A stretch of 64,000 nt of DNA from Halomonas campaniensis (GCF_002211105.1 NZ_JPUA01000043.1:1-64000); one strand, 5' to 3'; counted from the stretch's first letter, positions 46,825-56,088 are shown. Made by a program: numbers and translations. Notes: generated by a model not told the origin, from the sequence alone.

Positions 46825-47595
46825 TTAGGGGGCGGTATGGGGCAACTCAACGCTGCGCCCTAATGAACTAACGCTGTGCTCAAGCCCTAGCGCTGCGGCG
46901 GTACCTGCGAGCACCGCTTGGGAGGCTAAAAACGCCTCCCGGGGGCGGCGTAGGCGGATGCTCTCCATCAGTTGGCGGTGGCGCTCCAGGCTCTCTTCAG
47001 GATCCGGGGCGTTCTCGTTGGACATGGAGATCAGCATGTAGATGGAAGGGCGTAGGATATGTGATAGCTGCGCCCAGACAATATTATGGGTCGCCTTGAA
47101 GATCGCCTCGTGGAAAGCGACATCGCACTCGCTGTGTAGCCGCCGCTCCTCTTCGCAGGTGGCATTGCGCAGGTTCTGCCCCAACCCTTCAAAAGCTTCT
47201 TCGATAGCAACCAGATCCCGCGCCTTGGCCCGCTTGGCGGCGGTCATCGCCACATAGGGCTCAACGTCTAGGCGGAAGGCGAGGATTTCACGCTGAATAT
47301 CCGGATTGGGCGCCGCGTAGCGGGTCAACCAGTCGGTTACCTGAGCATCAAGAATATGCCACTCTGAGTACTCGCGCACCTTGGAGCCGTGCCCGGAGAT
47401 ACGTTCGATAATACCGGCATCGACCAGTTGGCGCAGGTCGCTACGCACCGCCGAACGGTTAATGGCGAAACGTTCACATAGATCCATTTCCCGGGGCACA
47501 AGATCACCGGGGTGATAACGGCCACCGAAGATCTCCTCGGCGAGATGTTCAGCGATACTGGGGCGAGCGGCTGGCTTACTGGGAGATGACGTCAC
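46825..47595 (-). CDS. GntR family regulator, FCD (FadR-like) type
   Basis: 256 residues. Winged helix-turn-helix about 15-75 (FAINRSAVRSDLRQLVDAGIIER) and an all-helical FCD effector domain (about 95-235) with the metal-ligand Asp/His pattern around ECDVAFHEAIF. The start is GTG. Its position between arabinose dehydrogenase and a transporter gene, and the two identical 23-bp elements that flank this block (40035 and 50477), make it the best candidate for their regulator. The effector is probably a pentonate. Confidence 0.88.
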   Translation of the reverse strand: MTSSPSKPAARPSIAEHLAEEIFGGRYHPGDLVPREMDLCERFAINRSAVRSDLRQLVDAGIIERISGHGSKVREYSEWHILDAQVTDWLTRYAAPNPDIQREILAFRLDVEPYVAMTAAKRAKARDLVAIEEAFEGLGQNLRNATCEEERRLHSECDVAFHEAIFKATHNIVWAQLSHILRPSIYMLISMSNENAPDPEESLERHRQLMESIRLRRPREAFLASQAVLAGTAAALGLEHSVSSLGRSVELPHTAP

Positions 47596-47626
47596 TGCGA
47601 TAAGGCCCTATTTCAATTCCTGTCAA

Positions 47627-48571
47627 TCATACCGTACTTGACCGGTCGACTGTTACCGACGGGGTAGCTTCGAGCCTGGCGCGCATCCTCATTTCAAGCC
47701 GCCGTTCATAGAGGCCCTTAGCACTCAGCGTGCCCAGCACCAGTGCGCCGCCGACCATGGCCATTGGCGCGGGTTGCTCAGCCAGTATCCACCAGGCCAA
47801 CAGCGTACCCAGCACCACTTCGAGCAGTATCAGCAAACCTACTTCCGCGGAGGGCAGGTAGAGCGGCCCGCGCTGCAGCAGCGTCACACCACAGGGCACA
47901 ATAATCAGGCAGAGCAGAATAACGACGGCAAGCTGGCTGGCTGCAGGCAGGCTCGGTTCGCTCCCTGCCAGCCAAAACAGCCCCGCAGTGCTACCCACGA
48001 TAAGGCCGTTGAATACCAGCATGGGGCTCATATCTACCCCCGGCCGGGTACGGCAGAGGGTAAAGTTAATCGCCAGGGTGGTTGCCGCCATCAAGGCAAA
48101 AGCATTGCCCAACCAAGAGCCGGCGCCCGCGTCATCGAGGGCGATTAGCGCAACACCTGCCATACATAGCAATATCGCTAACCAGGTACGCCTGGGCAGT
48201 TGCTCCTTGAGGATAATCCAGGAGAGCACTGCAGCGATAAGTGGCGAGCTAGCCAGTATCATCAGTACGTTGCCCGCCTTGGTGTACTGGTTGCCCAGCA
48301 CGAAGCCACAGGTGGTCAGGCTGAACAGCAGCGCCACGGCGATACCTGTCCAGCCGCAGCGACGATAAGCCGCCAGCGTGCCACGGCCATAGCGCATCAA
48401 GGCGATCAGTAGAAAACCTAACCCAGAAAGAAAGCCACGCCACATCAGGATCTCTGCATCGGGCAGGTTGGCGACCTTAATCAAAAGGGCATCCGGCGCC
48501 ATAATAATCGCGCCACCCGCGGTGAGCAGCAGGCCCTGCTGGCGATGGGACAAGGTACTTAAACGACTCAT
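47627..48571 (-). CDS. EamA/DMT family transporter
   Basis: 314 residues with ten membrane helices in two EamA repeats (about 15-145 and 155-290). The start at 48571 avoids overlap with the xylonate dehydratase; the frame opens 18 codons further upstream inside that gene. The substrate is unknown. It sits within the xylonate dehydratase operon, which might mean efflux or uptake of a pathway intermediate. Confidence 0.85.
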   Translation of the reverse strand: MSRLSTLSHRQQGLLLTAGGAIIMAPDALLIKVANLPDAEILMWRGFLSGLGFLLIALMRYGRGTLAAYRRCGWTGIAVALLFSLTTCGFVLGNQYTKAGNVLMILASSPLIAAVLSWIILKEQLPRRTWLAILLCMAGVALIALDDAGAGSWLGNAFALMAATTLAINFTLCRTRPGVDMSPMLVFNGLIVGSTAGLFWLAGSEPSLPAASQLAVVILLCLIIVPCGVTLLQRGPLYLPSAEVGLLILLEVVLGTLLAWWILAEQPAPMAMVGGALVLGTLSAKGLYERRLEMRMRARLEATPSVTVDRSSTV

Positions 48572-48587
48572 CTTAGTGCTCGCCCCT

Positions 48588-50390
48588 TCAGTGATTATCC
48601 CGGGGCGGATGCTGGCGAGCCACATCGCGGTACTTGGTGGCGGGTTCCAATGTCATGCCGCGATCCAGCGGCTCGACCATACTGCGCTGGATCTCCTGCC
48701 AAGGGGTCTGGTGGCCAGGGTAACGGTAACCGCCCTGCTGGACTAAACGTTCGCGGCGCGCTTCCAGTTCGCTGGCTTCAATCAGCAGCTGTACCTCACC
48801 ACGTTTAAGATCGACCCGCAGTCGGTCGCCGCTTTCCAGCAGTGCCAAGCCGCCACCGGTGGCGGCTTCCGGGGAGGCATTGAGAATCGACGGTGAGCCG
48901 GAAGTACCCGACTGGCGACCATCGCCCAGGCACGGCAGCGATTCGATGCCCTGTTTGATCAACGCCTCCGGCGGCTGCATATTGACCACTTCGGCACCGC
49001 CAGGGTGGCCTACCGGGCCAGCGCCGCGCATTACCAGAATGGTACGGGCGTCGATGTTGAGCGCCGGGTCATCAATGCGGGCGTGGTAATCTTCTGAGCC
49101 ATCAAACACCACCACCTTGCCTTCAAAGGCTTCCGGGTCGTTGGGGTCATTCAGGAAGCGCTCGCGGAAATCCCGGGAGATCACGCTGGTTTTCATCAGC
49201 GCCGAGTCGAATAGATTACCCTTGAGGTTGAGGAAGCCCGCGTGCTCCACCAGTGGGTCGCCATAGCGGCAGATCACATCAGAGTCTTGGGTTTCACGGC
49301 CCTGCAGATTATCGCCGATGGAGCGGCCATTCACTGTAAGCGCATCGCTGTGCAGCTTACCGGCGGTGTGTAGCTCGTGGAGAATGGCGGGAACGCCGCC
49401 AGCACGGTAGAACTCCTCGCACAGGAAAGCACCCGCAGGCATCACGTTGGCCAGCAAAGGGATTTCATGGCCCAGGCGCTGCCAGTCGTCGTTATCCAGC
49501 TCGATGCCCGCATGGCGGGCGATGGCATTGATATGCACCGGCGCGTTAGAGGAACCGCCCAGGGCCGAACATGCCACGATGGCATTTTCAAAGGCATCAC
49601 GGGTCAGGATATCCAGCGGACGCAGGTCTTCCCAAACCATATCGACAATCCGCGTGCCGGTATCAAAAGCCACCATGGCGCGCTCTTTATAGGGGGCGGG
49701 TATCACCGCCGAACCCGGCAGGCTCATGCCCAGCACTTCCGCCATGGAGTTCATGGTGGAAGCAGTGCCCATGGTATTACAGTGGCCGATTGAGGGTGCC
49801 GAGTCGCTGGCACGGGAAAGGAACTCTGCGTAGTCGATATCCCCTGCTGCCAGCCGCTTGCGAAGCTCCCAGATAATAGTCCCCGAGCCGACCCGCTCAG
49901 CGCCCCGCCAGCCGTTGAGCATTGGCCCGCCGGAGAGCACGATAGCCGGAATATTCACGGTTGCCGCCGCCATCAGCGCCGCAGGGGTGGTTTTATCACA
50001 GCCAGTGGTCAATACCACGCCGTCTAATGGGTAGCCGTGCAGCACTTCCACGATCCCCAAGTAAGCGAGGTTCCGATCCAGCGCAGCAGTAGGTCGGCGC
50101 ACATTTTCATGAATAGGGTGCATGGGAAATTCAAACGGCACGCCACCTGCGGCGCGAATGCCGTCTTTCACCCGCTTAACCAGGTCAATGTGGTGGCGGT
50201 TGCACGGCGTTAGATCAGAACCAGACTGACAGATACCAATAATCGGCTTGCCGCTGGTCAGCTCATCCAGGGTAATACCGTAATTAAGGTAGCGCTCGAT
50301 GCACAGCGCCGTGGTGCCGGGGTGATCGGGGTTATCGAACCAGTAGCGTGAACGCAACTGCTCAGGAGTTATTCGCTGAAAATTGGCCAT
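48588..50390 (-). CDS. xylD: D-xylonate dehydratase (XylD, IlvD/Edd family)
   Basis: 600 residues. Converts D-xylonate to 2-keto-3-deoxy-D-xylonate in the Weimberg route. Cluster ligands Cys63 (LTPCN), Cys131 ([13 protein letters not shown]) and Cys204 ([11 protein letters not shown]). The sequence follows the Caulobacter xylonate dehydratase closely ([51 protein letters not shown], both in parts) and differs from the arabonate enzyme at 32010. GGAG precedes the ATG. First gene of the operon that runs to 45851; its promoter faces dctP at 50669. Confidence 0.92.
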   Translation of the reverse strand: MANFQRITPEQLRSRYWFDNPDHPGTTALCIERYLNYGITLDELTSGKPIIGICQSGSDLTPCNRHHIDLVKRVKDGIRAAGGVPFEFPMHPIHENVRRPTAALDRNLAYLGIVEVLHGYPLDGVVLTTGCDKTTPAALMAAATVNIPAIVLSGGPMLNGWRGAERVGSGTIIWELRKRLAAGDIDYAEFLSRASDSAPSIGHCNTMGTASTMNSMAEVLGMSLPGSAVIPAPYKERAMVAFDTGTRIVDMVWEDLRPLDILTRDAFENAIVACSALGGSSNAPVHINAIARHAGIELDNDDWQRLGHEIPLLANVMPAGAFLCEEFYRAGGVPAILHELHTAGKLHSDALTVNGRSIGDNLQGRETQDSDVICRYGDPLVEHAGFLNLKGNLFDSALMKTSVISRDFRERFLNDPNDPEAFEGKVVVFDGSEDYHARIDDPALNIDARTILVMRGAGPVGHPGGAEVVNMQPPEALIKQGIESLPCLGDGRQSGTSGSPSILNASPEAATGGGLALLESGDRLRVDLKRGEVQLLIEASELEARRERLVQQGGYRYPGHQTPWQEIQRSMVEPLDRGMTLEPATKYRDVARQHPPRDNH

Positions 50391-50476
50391 GGTGCCACTC
50401 CACGCCTAGAGTAAGGTTGTAAGAGTCAAAGAGAGATTGGTCACGACGGTACGCTTTCTTCGCTCTAACGTCGATA

Positions 50477-50503
50477 CATACAAAAGTATATGTTGAACAT
50501 ATA
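50477..50503. promoter_or_regulatory. Operator with TATATGTT-G-AACATATA palindrome
   Basis: The first 23 bases (50477-50499) are identical to 40035-40057. The palindrome TATATGTT-G-AACATATA (50487-50503) has perfect 8-bp arms around one base, typical of an FCD-type GntR operator. It lies in the 278-base divergent region between xylD and the dctP gene at 50669, where it could control both. The rest of the region is AT-rich, with a CA-rich leader (CAACAACAACC near 50591) and no coding frame. Confidence 0.7.
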
Positions 50504-50668
50504 AGGAAAACGTTAGACATTCACCTTGGCGGTTTGCGGCACGGCATCCTCTAAGAGTGAGTGCTGCTTCATACAACAATAGCTTACCCACAACAACAAC
50601 CGTAACCACGCTGCAGCTCGCTAGGAATATCCCCTTAGCATAGCGACCTGCTGCATCCCAGGAGAGTG

Positions 50669-51751
50669 ATGACTATGCACCATCTTTGGAAACGCACCCT
50701 ACTATTGACCGGCGCCACGCTGCTCAGCTCAGGCATCGCTTACGCGCAAACGCCCGACCTTTCCGACCCGCCTGAAATCGAAGGCGAGACGGTGGGCGAT
50801 CATGGCAGCGTTACACTGCGTATGGGGCTTGGCTTAGCGGAAAGCTCGCCTCAGTACATCTCCAGCCAGTACTTCGCGGATATTCTTGACCAGCGCAGTG
50901 AAGGTCGTATCACCGTCAACATCTTCCCCAACAGCCAGCTTGGCGACGATGTGCAGATGATGGAGATGCTGCAGACCGGTACGCTGGATATGACTTACCC
51001 CTCGTCTTCTCCCGCTACCGGGTATGTTGAGGAACTGGCGGTTTTCGACCTCCCTTTCTTGCTACCTACCCGGGAAGCGGCTGTCGAGGCCATGCGTAGC
51101 GATGCCGCCCAGGAGATGCTCGACGCCTTCGATGGTACCGGCCTGAAGGCGCTGGCGTTCTCTGAAAATGGCTTCCGCCAGCTCTCCAATAGCGCTCGGG
51201 AAGTCTCCTCTCCTGAGGATGTGGCAGGCCTGGATGTTCGTGGCCTGTCGATTCGCACCATGGAGAACCCGGTGCACCTGGCAATTTGGGAAGCCCTGGG
51301 CGCCAACCCAACCCCAATGGCGTTTGGTGAACTCTTCTCCGCCATGGAGCAGGGCGTGGTCGATGGCCAGGAGAACCCTTGGAGCACCATCCTGACCTCC
51401 AATTTCTATGAGGTGCAGGACTACGGCTCCGAAACCCGCCACGTCTACACCCCCTTTATCAAGATGATCTCGCAGCGTACCTGGGATCGCCTCGACCCCG
51501 AGTATCAAGAGCTTGTCCAGGAAGCGGCGCTGCAAGCCGCGGATTACGAAATCCAGCTTTCCAGCGAGTACGACGACTGGGCGCGGGATCAGCTTGAAGA
51601 GCGCGGCATGCAAATCACCCGTCTTGATGACGAGCAGATTGCCGCTTTCCAGGAAGCCGTACAGCCGGTTTACGATGAGTGGGCGCCGCGCATTGGTGAA
51701 GACCTAGTGGCTGAGTTTCAGCGTATTGCTGAATCATCAATGACGGAGTAA
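50669..51751 (+). CDS. TRAP substrate-binding protein DctP without adjacent permeases
   Basis: 360 residues with a signal peptide (ending IAYA-QT). AGGAG is 4 bases before the ATG at 50669 and 10 before that at 50675, so either may be used. DctP features: RMGLGLAESSPQYISSQYFAD, LDVRGLSIRTMENPVHL with the ligand-binding Arg, and EQGVVDGQENPWSTI. A strong terminator follows (51821), and no dctQ or dctM is next to it. It must use another system's permeases, such as those at 41308-43214 or 57288-59251, unless it has a sensory role. Confidence 0.9.
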   Translation: MTMHHLWKRTLLLTGATLLSSGIAYAQTPDLSDPPEIEGETVGDHGSVTLRMGLGLAESSPQYISSQYFADILDQRSEGRITVNIFPNSQLGDDVQMMEMLQTGTLDMTYPSSSPATGYVEELAVFDLPFLLPTREAAVEAMRSDAAQEMLDAFDGTGLKALAFSENGFRQLSNSAREVSSPEDVAGLDVRGLSIRTMENPVHLAIWEALGANPTPMAFGELFSAMEQGVVDGQENPWSTILTSNFYEVQDYGSETRHVYTPFIKMISQRTWDRLDPEYQELVQEAALQAADYEIQLSSEYDDWARDQLEERGMQITRLDDEQIAAFQEAVQPVYDEWAPRIGEDLVAEFQRIAESSMTE

Positions 51752-51820
51752 TCATCTTCAGCGTTGGGGGGGCTTTCCCTTCATTCACCGCTTAACAGAA
51801 AATACTCAAAAGTACTGACA

Positions 51821-51844
51821 GGGACAGCCTCGGCTGTCCCTTTT
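51821..51844 (+). terminator. Rho-independent terminator after the orphan dctP
   Basis: GGGACAGCC (51821-51829) pairs perfectly with GGCTGTCCC (51832-51840) and is followed by TTTT. The 9-bp stem has a 2-base loop as drawn, opening to a 4-base loop if the last pair breaks. It separates dctP from the next operon. Confidence 0.9.
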
Positions 51845-51910
51845 GCGTTTCATTATGCCCCTCAGAATATTGGCAACTGTCAGTAACTAGGCCATACTCA
51901 GCTAAACGTC

Positions 51911-51938
51911 ATGCTAGCATCCTGTCATACCACATGAC
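51911..51938. promoter_or_regulatory. Operator candidate upstream of the fuconate/altronate operon
   Basis: Contains the palindrome ATGCTAGCAT (51911-51920) followed by CCTGTCATACCACA (51921-51934), whose GTCAT-ACCAC-ATGAC arms form an inverted repeat. The latter element recurs at 60431 and 61521 before the other two transcripts of the region. The likely binder is the GntR regulator encoded at 55369 (inferred). Confidence 0.5.
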
Positions 51939-52042
51939 TGTTCATTATCAACCTAGCAACCAACAAGCGATCATCACCGGATCAACAGCAGTACCGGGTT
52001 AACAACCGTACTGAATCAATAACAATAGCACCGGGAACCGCC

Positions 52043-52792
52043 ATGCGACTTAAAGACAAGACGGCACTGATCACTGCTGCAGGTCAAGGCATTGGCCGGG
52101 CCACAGCGCTGCATTTCGCCGCCGAGGGCGCGCGGGTCATTGCCACCGACATCAATATCCAAAGCCTCGCTGAACTAGCCAACATCAAAGGCATCACCAC
52201 GCGCCGACTCGACGTGCTGGATGAGGCCGCTATTCAGGGTCTAGCCGCCGAGCTAGGCGCCATCGATATCCTCTTCAACTGCGCCGGCTACGTGGCTAAT
52301 GGCTCGCTGCTGGATGGCAGCGACGATGACTGGGAACTCTCGCTATCACTCAATGTGATGGCGATGATGCGCATGATTCGCGCCTTTCTGCCTGCCATGC
52401 TCGATAGTGGCGGCGGCAGTATTATCAACATGGCCTCGGTGGCCTCTAGCCTTAAAGGGGTGCCCAACCGCTGCGCCTACGGCACCACCAAGGCCGCAGT
52501 ACTCGGTCTGACCAAGTCGGTGGCCGCCGACTATATTGGCCAGGGTATTCGCTGCAACGCCATCTGCCCCGGTACAGTGGACTCACCTTCGCTGCGCCAG
52601 CGCATTGGCGAGCAAGCCAAGCGGCAGGGACGAAAAGAAGAGGATGTCTACGCCGAATTTATCGCCAGGCAGCCTCAGGGGCGTCTGGGCAGCCCGGAAG
52701 AAATTGCCGCCCTGGCCACCTACCTGGCCGCCGATGAGTCCGCCTATACCACCGGCACCGCCCAGATTATCGACGGTGGCTGGCTGATCTGA
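52043..52792 (+). CDS. SDR, probable 2-keto-3-deoxy-L-fuconate dehydrogenase
   Basis: 249 residues, cytosolic NAD-dependent reductase. Cofactor motif TAAGQGIGRA (11-20), NCAG at 79-82, catalytic Ser132, Tyr146 and Lys150. The opening KDKTALITAAGQGIGRATALHFA and TDINIQSLAEL match the group oxidising 2-keto-3-deoxy-L-fuconate (or -rhamnonate) at C4. The diketo-acid hydrolase follows at 24 bases, and L-fuconate dehydratase lies at 62867, so a fuconate role is well supported by context. Confidence 0.8.
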   Translation: MRLKDKTALITAAGQGIGRATALHFAAEGARVIATDINIQSLAELANIKGITTRRLDVLDEAAIQGLAAELGAIDILFNCAGYVANGSLLDGSDDDWELSLSLNVMAMMRMIRAFLPAMLDSGGGSIINMASVASSLKGVPNRCAYGTTKAAVLGLTKSVAADYIGQGIRCNAICPGTVDSPSLRQRIGEQAKRQGRKEEDVYAEFIARQPQGRLGSPEEIAALATYLAADESAYTTGTAQIIDGGWLI

Positions 52793-52816
52793 TCATGTAA
52801 ACCAAGGAACCGACCG

Positions 52817-53668
52817 ATGAAACTATTACGCTTCGGCCCTCGCGGCCATGAAAAGCCCGGCCTGCTGGATGACCATGGGGTAATCCGCGACCTGTCGGCC
52901 CATATCACCGATCTGTCTGGCGAGTCTCTCGACCGCCGCACCCTCGAAGGCCTTGCTGCACTGGATGCCACCAGCCTGCCTGAGATAACCGCCGAGACGC
53001 GCATTGGCCCCTGCGTTGCGGGTGTAGGCAAGTTCATCTGCATTGGCTTGAATTACTCGGATCATGCCGCCGAAACCGGTGCTCAGGTTCCCCCAGAGCC
53101 GGTGATCTTCAATAAATGGACCAGCGCCATCTGCGGCCCGAATGACGAGGTCATCATTCCTCGCGATTCCGAGAAAACCGATTGGGAAGTCGAGCTTGGC
53201 GTGGTGATCGGTAAAGCCGGACGCTACATCGACGAAGCCGATGCCATGCAGCACGTTGCTGGCTTCTGTGTGGTTAACGATGTCTCCGAGCGCGCCTTTC
53301 AGCTCGAACGCAGCGGCACCTGGGACAAAGGCAAGGGCTGCGATACCTTCGGCCCCCTGGGCCCGTGGCTTGTCACGCCAGACGAGGTGGCAGACCCCCA
53401 CCAGCTCGGTATGTGGCTTGAGGTGGATGGTAAGCGCTACCAGGATGGCAACACCCGCACCATGGTCTACCAGATTCCTTTTCTGATCAGCTACTTAAGC
53501 CGTTTTATGAGCCTCCAGCCGGGCGATGTGATCTCCACCGGCACGCCGCCGGGTGTCGGTATGGGCCAACAGCCGCCGGTTTACCTAAAACCCGGCCAGC
53601 GCATGCGCCTGGGTATCCAAGGGCTCGGTGAGCAGCACCAGACCGTCGTAGCCGACCAGCAGCGCTGA
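52817..53668 (+). CDS. FAH family 2,4-diketo-3-deoxy-L-fuconate hydrolase
   Basis: 283 residues of the fumarylacetoacetate hydrolase family. Blocks: KFICIGLNYSDHAAETG, DWEVELGVVIGKAGRYI with metal-binding Glu residues, GFCVVNDVSERAFQ, KGCDTFGPLGPWLVT, and GDVISTGTPPGVGMG. Often labelled ureidoglycolate lyase, but next to the SDR it should cleave 2,4-diketo-3-deoxy-fuconate to pyruvate and L-lactate. AAGGA precedes the ATG. Confidence 0.82.
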   Translation: MKLLRFGPRGHEKPGLLDDHGVIRDLSAHITDLSGESLDRRTLEGLAALDATSLPEITAETRIGPCVAGVGKFICIGLNYSDHAAETGAQVPPEPVIFNKWTSAICGPNDEVIIPRDSEKTDWEVELGVVIGKAGRYIDEADAMQHVAGFCVVNDVSERAFQLERSGTWDKGKGCDTFGPLGPWLVTPDEVADPHQLGMWLEVDGKRYQDGNTRTMVYQIPFLISYLSRFMSLQPGDVISTGTPPGVGMGQQPPVYLKPGQRMRLGIQGLGEQHQTVVADQQR

Positions 53669-53714
53669 TTCAAAAGGCGGAGAAACCTCGCTAACCCACC
53701 ACTGGAGCCTTGCC

Positions 53715-55352
53715 ATGAACCAAACCATTGCCAGTGACAGCGGCCAGCTGGACACCCTACGTGTGCATGCCGCCGACAATGTTTGCGTTGCTCTGAAGGA
53801 TTTGCCCGCTGGCACTGACGTCACCGACAGCGGGCAGCGCATCACGCTCACCGAGGCGATCCGCCATAAGCACAAGTTCACACTGACGGCCCTTGAGCCT
53901 GGCGACACGGTGATCATGTATGGTGTCACCGTGGGACGCGCCACCCGCCCCATCGCCCAGGGGGCGGCCGTTACCACCGAGAACGTCGAACACAGCACCG
54001 CCAGTTCGACTCCTCAGGCCAAGCGCGGTAGCTGGCAGGCGCCTGACGTCGCACATTTTCAGGGTGCCACCTTCGATGGCTACCACCGCCCGGATGGGAA
54101 GGTCGGTACCGCCAACGTATGGCTGGTCGTTCCGTTGGTATTCTGCGAGAACCGCAATATTGAGGTGTTACGCCAGTGCGTCGCCGATGCGCTGGGTGAA
54201 GATCCTTTCCGTGAGTACAAGCAGTTGGCCCGGGAGTTGCTGCATGGCAGTTCGGGAGAACCCACTCCACCGCCCCGCGAACGACTGTTTCCCAATGTCG
54301 ACGGGGTACGCTTTCTGACCCACACACTCGGCTGCGGCGGCACGGATAGCGACGCCCAGGCACTTTGCCAGTTACTTGCCGGTTATATCTGCCACCCCAA
54401 CGTGGCCGGCGCTACGGTGCTCAGCCTTGGTTGCCAGAAGGCGCAGATCGATATGATCAAAGCGGCGGTTCAGGCTCGCGATCCCCAAGGCCTGCGGCCG
54501 GTACACTACCTTGAACAGCAAGCCAGTCAGAGTGAAACCGCACTGATACGCGAATCGCTGACCACCATTTTTGATGGCTTAGCCACCGCCAACCAGGTAG
54601 AACGCACCCCGGCGCCGCTGTCAAAGCTCAGCATCGGCGTGGAGTGCGGCGGCTCGGATGGTTTTTCCGGGCTGTCCGCCAACCCACTGGTCGGTGCGGT
54701 CATCGACCGTTTAGTGGCGCTAGGCGGCAGCGGTATTCTCAGTGAGTTCCCTGAACTGTGTGGCGTAGAGCACGAACTAATCGCCCGCTGCAGTGATGAT
54801 TCAGTGGCAGAGCGGTTTAGCGAACTGATGGCGGCTTATCAGCGTCATGCGGCCTTGGTCGGCGCCGATTTTTCCATGAATCCATCACCGGGCAATATCC
54901 GTGACGGACTGATCACCGATGCCATGAAATCCGCTGGCGCGGCCAAGAAAGGCGGTGACAGCCCGGTGGTCGACGTGCTCGACTACATCGAACCACAAAC
55001 ACGCGCGGGCCTTAGCCTGCTGTGTACGCCGGGCAATGACGTGGAATCGACCACTGCGTTGGCCGGTTCCGGCGCCAACCTGATCATGTTCACCACGGGA
55101 CTTGGCACGCCAACCGGTAACCCGGTCACGCCGGTGCTCAAAATCGCCAGTAACACAGCACTGGCCACCCGTATGAGCGACGTCATCGACTTTGATGCTG
55201 GGCCGATCATTCGCGGCGAGGTGGCGATCGGCGAATTAGCCGATCGTTTGCTTGAGCTGTGCATTGAGACAGCATCTGGACGCTACCGGCCGCGTGCGGT
55301 GTCGCTTGCTCAGTACGACTTTATTCCCTGGAAGCGAGGCGTGTCTCTCTAG
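53715..55352 (+). CDS. Altronate dehydratase (UxaA family)
   Basis: 545 residues in one chain: an amino SAF domain (about 15-95, with LPAGTDVTDSG) and the carboxyl catalytic domain (FDGYHRPDGKVGTANVW, TLGCGGTDSDAQ, LSIGVECGGSDGFSG, MNPSPGNIRDGLIT). Dehydrates D-altronate to 2-keto-3-deoxy-gluconate, or a related hexonate. It ends the plus-strand operon with the SDR and hydrolase genes. GGAG precedes the ATG. The exact substrate in this locus is open, since no uxaB, uxaC or kdgK is nearby. Confidence 0.85.
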   Translation: MNQTIASDSGQLDTLRVHAADNVCVALKDLPAGTDVTDSGQRITLTEAIRHKHKFTLTALEPGDTVIMYGVTVGRATRPIAQGAAVTTENVEHSTASSTPQAKRGSWQAPDVAHFQGATFDGYHRPDGKVGTANVWLVVPLVFCENRNIEVLRQCVADALGEDPFREYKQLARELLHGSSGEPTPPPRERLFPNVDGVRFLTHTLGCGGTDSDAQALCQLLAGYICHPNVAGATVLSLGCQKAQIDMIKAAVQARDPQGLRPVHYLEQQASQSETALIRESLTTIFDGLATANQVERTPAPLSKLSIGVECGGSDGFSGLSANPLVGAVIDRLVALGGSGILSEFPELCGVEHELIARCSDDSVAERFSELMAAYQRHAALVGADFSMNPSPGNIRDGLITDAMKSAGAAKKGGDSPVVDVLDYIEPQTRAGLSLLCTPGNDVESTTALAGSGANLIMFTTGLGTPTGNPVTPVLKIASNTALATRMSDVIDFDAGPIIRGEVAIGELADRLLELCIETASGRYRPRAVSLAQYDFIPWKRGVSL

Positions 55353-55368
55353 CAGCAGAACACTCGTG

Positions 55369-56088
55369 TCAATCAGGTGCAAGGCGCTTCTTGAGCTGCA
55401 TGTAGGTGCCATAGTGGCGGTCGAGGTGGCGTCGCATCGCCGCTTCGGCTGCGTCTGGGTCACGGGACTCAATGGCCTCGATGATTTCGGTATGCGCGGC
55501 GGTGGCAGCTTTATCCTCGTCCTTTTGTTGCAACACCTGGGCACGTCGGTCATCCAGCCATTCCGATAGCGCCAAATGCATGGCATCAAAAATGGGGTTG
55601 CGGCCAATGCTTGCCAGCACCCCATGGAAATCATTGTCAGAGCGTTTAAAGCGCGCTTCGTCCCCAATCGCATCGCGATTATCGGCCAACGCATCGCGCA
55701 ATCTGGCCAAATCTTCCTCGCTGGCATTACGCGCGGCATAGCGCGCCAATGAAATTTCAAACATGGCCCGCGCTTCTTGAAAGTATTGCTGGCCATCGGG
55801 CTTGGAAAGCAGCTGCCGGGTCACCCCGGAGAGCCTCGCCATCACCGCTTCGGCAGTGGGGCGAATCACCCTGGCCCGGGTGCCGCTATTGATGGCAATT
55901 AGCCCAAGTTGCTGAAGATGGAACAGCGCTTCGCGCACCGCTGGTCTGCCAACACCAAACTGCTCCATCAACTCTCTCTCTGAAGGCAGTTGATCATTTT
56001 CACTTAGCCGCCCTTCGAGGATCTCCGCCTCGAGCTGCTCAGCGACCTGTTCGGACAGCGTTTTTCGCTCGATCCGGTATCTGCTCAT
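55369..56088 (-). CDS. GntR family regulator, FCD type
   Basis: 239 residues. Winged helix-turn-helix about 5-75 (LPSERELMEQFGVGRPAVREALFHLQQLGLI in parts), FCD effector domain about 95-228 with NDFHGVLASIG. NanR/UxuR-like layout. It converges on the altronate dehydratase gene with 16 bases between stops. It probably controls the surrounding fuconate/altronate and TRAP genes through the TRTCATACMAC elements at 51921, 60431 and 61521 (inferred). Confidence 0.9.
   Translation of the reverse strand: MSRYRIERKTLSEQVAEQLEAEILEGRLSENDQLPSERELMEQFGVGRPAVREALFHLQQLGLIAINSGTRARVIRPTAEAVMARLSGVTRQLLSKPDGQQYFQEARAMFEISLARYAARNASEEDLARLRDALADNRDAIGDEARFKRSDNDFHGVLASIGRNPIFDAMHLALSEWLDDRRAQVLQQKDEDKAATAAHTEIIEAIESRDPDAAEAAMRRHLDRHYGTYMQLKKRLAPD

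Noticed and set aside
52817-53668. Ureidoglycolate lyase
   Set aside because: The family name is commonly applied to this sequence type, but no purine degradation genes are near and the SDR partner points to diketo-sugar-acid cleavage.
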